Positions 57,379-64,000 of a stretch of DNA of 64,000 bases are shown piece by piece. A model generated the notes under the pieces. It ran no database searches. It saw only the letters and a program-made list of their open reading frames with translations, and was not told the DNA's origin. The position numbers and the translations under genes were made by a program. Each line of letters begins with the position of its first letter. Position 1 is the stretch's first letter. The stretch covers positions 1,984,001 through 2,048,000 of the forward strand of contig NW_027460390.1 in assembly GCF_050947875.1 (NCBI RefSeq), given 5' to 3'. The stretch comes from Dermacentor variabilis (taxonomy: Eukaryota > Arthropoda > Arachnida > Ixodida > Ixodidae).

Positions 57379-58554
57379 ACGAGCAGGTGCGTTCACTTTA
57401 ATTTTTGCAATTTTCTTTAATTTGATGCGGCTAGTTGCGCTAAGGAAAATAAGAAATGGACTGTAATTTCGCGCGGACCGTGTGCAGTTGGTGCAATTTA
57501 AAGTCGTAAGCAATAATTACGTAATCCTTGCTTCAAACCATTCAGTTTAATTAGCTTGTCATCCCTATGAAGATCCAAGCTCAACGAGGAAGTCACCAAC
57601 CATGAAATGGCATTCAGAATTGTACCTGCACGTATACACAGGTTAATGTAATATTTTGTTCGAATAAAAGAGACAGAATAACAATACAACAGAGTAGAGC
57701 TTTGTGCATCACATTATTTTTTATTGCGATAAATAAAGGTGTAGCAGTGTAGTGACAGCACCTTATACAGACAGTGCAAGCAAGTGGTAGCAGATATATC
57801 TCGCACACCTTTATTGCGAACATCCCAGCTTTCTACAGGGTTCATTATGTAAGTGTTAGATCGCTGTTGTCGGTCTTGCTGAGCAAGCGGTAGACCCGCT
57901 GAAAAATGTTTCTTTGCAAATAAAAATAAATAAAAACAGTATGAGCTAATTAATGTACAAAAAAATCGCGCTCTAGAACACAAACTTCTTAAAGTAATGT
58001 ATTATTACGAAATGTAAACTAAAGAAAACGAATACAGTACTTAAGCTAGTTTCATGGACCTTCTTTAACATCGTTGTATGTTTATTACCAACCCCTTCTC
58101 TTTGCAGGAACCAGGTTGCCAACACACGCACGAAGAGCAACTGCCTTTCCAACTGTGCTGTGTGTGCTGCGCTTACATTGGTGTGCAAGTGGAGGAGAGG
58201 TCCAGTTAATGTCCTGCTGCACTATAATAGCCGTCGAAATATTCTGCTTAAGACATCTATCATTTTTCTGATATCCTACCCCCCAGCTCAAACGTCACCA
58301 CTAAAAGCAGTTTGACCGCATGTATTTGCCTTCACAGACGCGTTGTAGCTGAAGGCATTGTATTTTTCATCCAGATGGCCTTTCTTCAGTCATATTTATT
58401 AAGTCAGTATGTACCCCTTAATAATTTATGGTCAATTCAAGTGCCAATTTTTTTTCTAAAACAATAAATTAACATTATTCTCGCCTTTTTGTACTTTGAT
58501 AGTATGCAATACAGCGTGAACTCTGATCCTACAAACAGAAGCAGTAATGAAGGA

Positions 58555-58960
58555 GAAGAAAGGGGGTTGACCGAGGGGCGCGATTTTTAATAATCATATC
58601 ATGAGAAGCCAACAAGCAAAGTCACCGAAGACAACATAAGGGAAATTACTTGTACTTACTAATTGAATTAAAGAAATGATAAATTAATGGCAATGAAAGT
58701 GGATGAAAAAACAACTTGCCGCAGATGGGAAATGGTGCAGTTCTAGTAGTAGTAGTAGTAGTTAGTTCTAGTAGTAAAATGTAAATACACAAGAAAGTGG
58801 ATGGGAAAACGGTGCCGCGGTAGCTCCATTGGTTAGAGCATCGCACGCCTATGGCAAGTTTTCTCAACCACTTTCATTGCCATTAATTTGTCATTTCTTT
58901 AATTCAATTAGAAAGTAGAAGTAATTTCTCTTCTGTTGTCTTTGGTGTCTTCGTTTGTTT
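58555..58960. mobile_element. Inverted pair of tRNA-like SINE bodies
   Basis: The left half (58,590-58,725) reads the SINE body in minus orientation (atggcaatgaaagtggatga, acaacttgccgc). The right half (58,810-58,960) reads a tRNA-like head (gccgcggtagctccattggt) and the same body in plus orientation (aaccactttcattgccat). A (TAG)n run lies between at 58,745-58,775. It is the same family as 28,430-29,057. Long arms could form a hairpin. Confidence 0.7.
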
Positions 58961-61379
58961 GTTTCCAAGGATATAAACAGAAGGAGTAGTACTGCTGACA
59001 AATATATTCTAGACTAAAACACCATCTCTGTTCAAGACAGTAGTCTGTCGGGTGTAGCCACCCGACGGCATGCAGTGGTAAATTCTTGTAGAATATATGC
59101 TGCTTCTACCCTGCTTCTAGCTTCAGCTTAAGATAAATTATGACGGCCCGAACAATGAGTTTCTTCCATTGGATGCGGATGGCAGTTGGCTTCAATGGGG
59201 CTTGCAGAACTTCAGCAATTGACCGAGGTACAATACCCAGGGTAGCAGCGTGTCTTGTGGGATCCCAAAATAGGCCAAATGGTGATGCAGACTGTCACAA
59301 TGACAATGCTGAAAAATACAGTATAGAGCGCATTACTACCGTTATTTCAGAAAAGCTGAGATCAACCACAAAACTATGGCATATTTTTAATCTACACTTG
59401 CTCATGCTAAAGTAGCTTCAGCATGCCACAAAATACTGAAGTGCTGGCTACAAATACTACGAAAGTGTTACTTCACAATTGTGCGCAGCAAAAAGATCCT
59501 GTCGCAGCTGCAAAGCACCACGGGCAACTGATGACCTCGCCCATCATATTCATGCGATTTAAAACAAAAATTATATGACAGCTGAAGGGGAATAAAAAAT
59601 TAATTTGATTTCATTGACCTGGCTTTTTCATGTTTGTGGTTCTAAATAACACGGTGTCCATTTCGCCATTTTGTGAATGTGGGGACACGTAACATGAATA
59701 TTTTTACAAAGTTTATGAAAATAAGCACAGACTAATTAGCGGGTAGGTTTGTCAAGTACTTCTTCAGCGCCTAGCTTTCAGGGAAGCGAGCTGCTGCGAT
59801 TTGTACAGGCAGGCACCATATCTATCGTTGCTTTCAGGTCTGCCAGAAGCCTTACTGTGCAGCACAGGCGTTGATTTTTTCATCAGCTGGTCCTTCCAAA
59901 GCCCACATCCTGCACCAGAATGCCAAAACTTTTATGTAGACAGGGCGCTCGCGCGCTAAGTAAATTCAATATACCTATGCAACGGAAAAGAAAAGACGTA
60001 GCCCAACTAAAAATATGTCGAAATTGCGTGAACTTGAAAGCACAGTTTACGGAACGCACATCAGCTGCTACCACATAGCACACTGAAAAAGCTAAGACGA
60101 AAAAACAAATGGCGGTGAAGTATTGACAAGTGAATTTTCGGAAGATTAAAACATTGCGTAGCGCATATGTGAAGTGAGAAAGCACAGGAAATGCAGGCAC
60201 CAGTGCTGGCTCGTTGACCATATGTGCTACAAGATGAGCAAGCCGACTGACCACCACGTCTTCTAAAACAAAGTACAGGACTCAAAAGACGCTTTTTTCT
60301 CCCAACCTGCTGGAGCTACGCACTCAACCATATACGCATTCTGCCACATGTATACTGTAACTGCTTCTCCTCTACCGAAAGATTTCATACGCGATACTGG
60401 AATGATCGTTGGATGCAGGCGCCGATCCGTACCTTCCACATTTTCGTTTAAAAAAGCGAAACCAACAACAGATTGTCGTGCCGAATCTGCCACAAGTTCC
60501 CATTAGCAAAAAAAAATATATATATGTGTTTTGCACAAGCTTATGCTGCCTCGAATATGTTCCAGGTACTAATTAATGCCTGCAACATAAGCAACTGGAG
60601 TCAATCATGCTTGTGCACATCGGAAACGGCTTATCGACAGCGCCGCGGCAACCTCAAGAAAACCTCATTAACATACTGTGCTTCCATGAAAAAATGGCTC
60701 ACTCACCCATATTTTCTGTCCTGTTGTTGCGTTCAGCAAACTCGCAGCACCACTCGGTCTTGAAGGTAAACAAAGCTGCCCATCGGCCGTTCCATCTGTG
60801 GCCTCAGAAGTCATTCAGGCTCGGTCACCGTACGCAGAGGGACAGAATTGCCCATCATAACCGCGTTTAACAACCGCAACGTCAGTCACCAATGAAACAC
60901 TAGGAAACAAACAGCAGCGGACAAATGCCGGCGCAAATTATCTTGGTTCTCAGCCATGAGCCATGCTCTCAGCTGTTGGGATGCGATTGTTGCCAGACCT
61001 CAAACACAGCTCCCGCTTGCTCTATCAGTCGAGCGCTCACAGTGGCAGCGTTGCCGAGATAAAGTTGTGCATTGCGCCGTGTAAATTGTTTGATTAGGAG
61101 GACGAATGAACTGAAACACATATTTGTCTTAAATAATGGGACCTTTAATAAGCACATTGAAGAATAGTCTCGATATCAGACGCTTTTCTCGGTCGATACA
61201 CTTCACTTAAGTCGAGGGCGCATTTTCAAGGCGTTCCTTGGCGGAGGAAAGGTGAAGTAGCGTTCATGAAACGCAACGGCGCCTTGAGTGAAGGAAGCCC
61301 CGTCGCCTCGACTTGGCTGAGTCGAGGAGAAGCTTCAAGTGAAGGCGTGTTTAAGAATACGGGGGTGAGTGGTAAGCCG

Positions 61380-61824
61380 AGCCTTCCTTGGTTTAGCTAT
61401 AATAGTGTTGCGTTTGGAACGGCGCGTAAAGAAAGCCAGTAAGGTTCTTTGTTCTACCATTTCATGTTTCAACCATGTCGCAAACATCAATATCCAGGTC
61501 ATCAACGGTTTCGCCGAATTTCGAGCCCATAGCCTCGATAGCTGCGGTTGCATTACAGCCGTCATGCAGATCCTCCACCTCAATGTTGTTCAATATCTGG
61601 TACTGCTGAAGTTCGTCTATCTTAAGTTGCAGTATCTAGTTTTCGTGCACAAGCTGTGCGTATGTGTGTTTTTCCACAAGCTTCTTCATATCCAGCTTCA
61701 GCTCCTCAATATCTCTCTCAACTATAGACATGCTATTGCTGGTGTCCGAAGAGTACTTTACACTCTCCTTGAGGGAGCAAATTTCAAGGCGAAGTTCCTT
61801 TCCGAATTCCTCAAACTGCTTCAC
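61380..61824 (-). pseudogene. LINE-2 ORF1 N-terminal part, copy B
   Basis: Frames 61,824-61,636 ('VERDIEELKLDMKKLVEK', coiled coil) and 61,583-61,380 ('FMFATWLKHEMVEQRTLLAF' region and '..AKPRKARLTT') mirror 20,648-20,200 in copy A. The 4.74-kb element follows directly. Confidence 0.7.
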
Positions 61825-62020
61825 GATTTCCTTGATTTCTTAGACACAGTTCACAATACACAGCCCACAGGCACCACAACAAGCCACTCAGAAGCGGCGT
61901 TCGGAAGCGGTGTTTTAGGGGCAGGCAATAAGCAAAGAGCAGTATTCTCACCTGCAAAATACGCAAGAAACCGGTTTAGTTCCGTCCAAGGAGCACACCG
62001 CTGCTGAACTAACAGGTTGT

Positions 62021-62650
62021 TCAGGACCTCTTGCACTCGTGCGCTACAAAGCACAACTTGAAAACGGCGTACCACCCTCAAAGCAACGGCATCGCAGAGC
62101 GTCTTAATAGAACTATCAGAGATGTGCTTGCTATTTATGTTTCTGCCGACCATCATGACTAGCTAGAATAGCAGCTTGGGCTTGTTGGTTTTCCATCCTG
62201 CTAGTAACAGCGCAAAATGTAGACAAGGGACGAGACAGCGCTTGTGGTGTCTTCTTGTCTCGTCCCTTGTCTACATTTTGCGCTGTTACTAGCAGCATCA
62301 TGACTAGGACGTCGCTCTGCCCATCATGACATTTGCCTGCAATTCCTACCGACATGGCTGTGCGGGTTTCTTCTGCGTTTTATCTCTTGTACGGAAGAGA
62401 CTCCATGCTGCCAGCTGACACGCTCCTTCCCACCGCTCTTGACGCGTCGCCAGAATGCGCCCGTGATGCCATCTTCAGAGCTGTAGAAGCTCGTCAGATT
62501 GCCTGCCTGCGCCTCTCCGCTTCATAGGAAAAGCAACGACGCTTCTATAATGCCCGGGACCACGATATGCCCACTTCAACCATGGTGAAATGGTTCTTCT
62601 TTGGACACCGTCGAGTTGGCCTTTGCGAAAAGTTGATTTCGCCTTCATTC
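62021..62650 (+). pseudogene. Ty3/gypsy integrase core fragment, copy B, with E3 inside
   Basis: The same integrase region as 20,766-21,323, with 'ERLN..I' type sequence near 62,090, 'FYLLYGRDSMLPADTLLP' (62,378-62,431) and 'SPECARDAIFRAVEARQIAC' (62,450-62,509). Foldback element E3 (62,163-62,295) and frameshifts interrupt it. LINE-3 follows at about 62,643. Annotated only; no reconstruction is given. Confidence 0.8.
62163..62295. mobile_element. Foldback element E3 (copy B only)
   Basis: The target duplication catcatgactag is at 62,151-62,162 and 62,296-62,307, single in copy A at 20,975-20,986. A leader with agcttgggcttgttggtt is followed by palindrome arms ctgctagtaacagcgcaaaa ... ttttgcgctgttactagcag, the second ending exactly at the element border. 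The loop region is agcgcttgtggtgtcttc. 133 bp, non-coding. Confidence 0.88.
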
Positions 62651-64000
62651 ATTTCATTTTTATTTATTTTTCGTTCTTACGTGCATTGTAAAAAAAATTT
62701 TGGACCCGTAGCCAAAGGCTAGTGTGGGCCCGTACTCAATATACACATATTAGCAGCTATAAAATTTAGTACATGTCTACTTCCTACTGATAAAATTTAA
62801 ATAGTTTAGCGAAAACACACACACGTGCAACCAGCAAAAGAATGTGTAGTAGATGCAGTAACACGTACGTTGACCGCACATGTTACGAGAGACTGGTAAG
62901 TTAAAATTTATATTTGTTGGATTCCTTGTAATACGGTTAGATATGATGAACAAGTCTGGCAACAACGAATGATTTCCGTGTAGAATGTTGTTAATCAAAA
63001 TCGCAACTTTCATTTCGGATGCCAGGAGAAATGATAGTATGCCCAGATGGCTGACTAGCATGGTGTTGTCATGATGGTTTCTGTAGGTTATAAACGCAAG
63101 GCCCTTTTTTGTAACCGAATAAGCGGATCTACGTAGGTTAACCGCAGTATACGATGTGGCAATGGAAGAGAGAAAAGTAGATAATCTTAAGTATGTGAAG
63201 AATAAATTCCGCTCTACCTTTAATTAGTACATAGCAAGCAGGAGCTAATTTCGAGCATATAGTGGATATATGTGGTCTCCACTTTAGGTTGCAATGTAAT
63301 AACACTCCTAAGTATTTTACGGCGTCTAACTTTTCTATAGTACCAGCTTCAAGATAAATTTTCGCGCCTGTTGTGTCACGTTTAGAATATCGGGAGTGGA
63401 ATACCAAGTATTTAGTTTTATCTCCGTTTAGTGTTAAGTTATTCCACCTACGTAAACCATGTTGATATGTTTGATAACTCGCAATTTATACTGCTCTGCA
63501 ATTGATTAAGGGATTTACCGGAAAATATTAGTGTGGTATTGTCATCGTAAATAACCGCTTTTGATGATATTAGTGCTGATGGAAGGTCATTAGCATGTAA
63601 CGAGAACAGTATGGGGCCCAAAATTGATCCCTGTGGGACACCTGTAACAATAGCGTTATATTGAAAGGAAAAGGGGCCACGACTTGCATATTGCTTACCT
63701 CCGCTTAAGTAGCTACAAAAGAGGTTCATAGTAGTTTCGTTAAAACCGTAGACCTGTATTTTTTTTAGAGGTACGGAGCTAATCACTGTGTCGAAGGGTT
63801 TATTTAAATCTAAAAATGTTCCTACCGCAAATTCGTTTTTGCGCAGCGTTGTGTTTATGAGTTAGTTCTAGCACTGCTGATGATGTTGATCGATTGGCTC
63901 GGAATCCATGTTGGGAATCTGTTAGAAGCTTGTTTGCGTTTAGGTAGTGTTTTAATTGAGCCGCAATGACCTTCTCAAATACAGTATTTATATTGCTGAC
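62651..64000 (-). mobile_element. CR1-like LINE-3, copy B, continuing past the window
   Basis: Minus frames: 63,786-63,448 has 'GVPQGSILGPILFSLHANDL' and 'VIYDDNTTLIFSGK' (YADD changed to YDDN), 63,407-63,138 has 'AVKYLGVLLHCNLKWRPHI', and 63,061-62,777 is the C-terminal block. It retains about 80 bp (63,812-63,890) that copy A lost. The 5' part lies right of the window. Confidence 0.85.

Larger units (their letters stand above)
56625..61365. mobile_element. 4.74-kb TIR transposon, copy B only, family uncertain
   Basis: The ends are inverted repeats: the left reads cccccgtattcacaaacgcc, the right, inverted, cccccgtattcttaaacacg, with diffuse ctcgact/ccttcacttga similarity for about 150 bp inward. 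The target duplication TGA is at 56,622-56,624 and 61,366-61,368; copy A keeps the empty site near 20,190 (agactgagtcg). A 3-bp target duplication fits PIF/Harbinger. The interior lacks an intact transposase. A short plus-strand stretch near 56,920-57,050 ('RDRCSPLERF..') has a weak HARBI1 N-terminal flavour. Confidence 0.82.
49810..62020 (-). mobile_element. CR1-like LINE-2, copy B, with four interrupting elements
   Basis: Order on the minus strand: ORF1 (61,824 to 61,380, then 56,600-56,300), endonuclease (55,300-54,450), RT entry (54,223-53,870), RT (51,848-51,207) and C-terminus (51,200-50,210, split by E2). Interrupting elements: 56,625-61,365, 55,318-56,285, 51,850-53,850 and 50,601-51,122. 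The two oldest are shared with copy A. About 110 bp near 49,920-50,035, lost from copy A, remain here in its 3' region. Confidence 0.8.
40448..64000 (+). repeat. Segmental duplication, copy B
   Basis: This is the direct repeat of copy A. B-only insertions, each flanked by a target duplication that is single copy in A, lie at 49,254-49,415, 50,601-51,122, 56,625-61,365 and 62,163-62,295. Some sequence is kept here and lost from A, notably about 110 bp near 49,920-50,035 and about 80 bp near 63,812-63,890. The homology runs off the right end of the window. Confidence 0.93.

Noticed and set aside
61369..62007. 212-codon plus-strand frame
   Set aside because: Antisense of LINE-2 ORF1 and 5' sequence; the minus strand carries the coherent coiled-coil protein.
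62163..62295. Hammerhead ribozyme in the foldback palindromes, which would support a Penelope origin
   Set aside because: I looked for the CTGATGA...GAAA core and did not see it in E1, E2 or E3.

Overview
The window is eukaryotic and almost entirely built of transposable elements. It has no operons, several clades of non-LTR retrotransposon, cut-and-paste DNA transposons, tRNA-derived SINEs, long microsatellites and spliced genes. The SINE whose tRNA-like head carries A and B boxes, the RTE element with its (TGA)n-type tail and the DUF4817 mariner element are types I associate with hard ticks (Ixodidae, probably a metastriate genus). That assignment is recognition by eye, without any search.

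The main structure is a direct segmental duplication. Copy A (1 to about 22,620, probably continuing left of the window) and copy B (40,448 to 64,000, continuing right) share the same nested stack in the same order. The stack holds a decayed RNase H fragment, a 5'-truncated RTE, a DUF4817 mariner, a CR1/L2-like LINE (LINE-1), a second CR1-like LINE with ORF1 and ORF2 (LINE-2) split by two older TIR DNA elements, and a Ty3/gypsy integrase split by a third LINE (LINE-3). By eye the copies differ at roughly 3-8% of bases. Each serves as the empty-site control for the other. Only A has a 305-bp TIR element, a 4.2-kb I-like LINE and a 238-bp SINE. Only B has a 4.74-kb TIR transposon, three palindromic foldback elements and a SINE nested in one of them.

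The spacer (23,100-40,447) is single copy within the window. It holds decayed sequence, an unrecognised pseudogene (26,343-27,345), palindromic tRNA-like SINE pieces (28,430-29,057), long (CTAT)n and (GAGT)n microsatellites, arrays of degenerate GTC/CAT-rich satellite, and an F-box/LRR gene on the minus strand (39,812-38,441) with one frame break.

The best-preserved unit is a PIF/Harbinger transposon at 30,157-34,427, inserted in the satellite. It has matching TIRs, a TTA target duplication, and two convergent spliced genes with open frames: a DDE transposase (418 aa) and a Myb/SANT-like DNA-binding partner (237 aa). In known Harbinger systems these two proteins act together, so the copy looks potentially autonomous. 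The palindromic foldback family in copy B is the least explained element.
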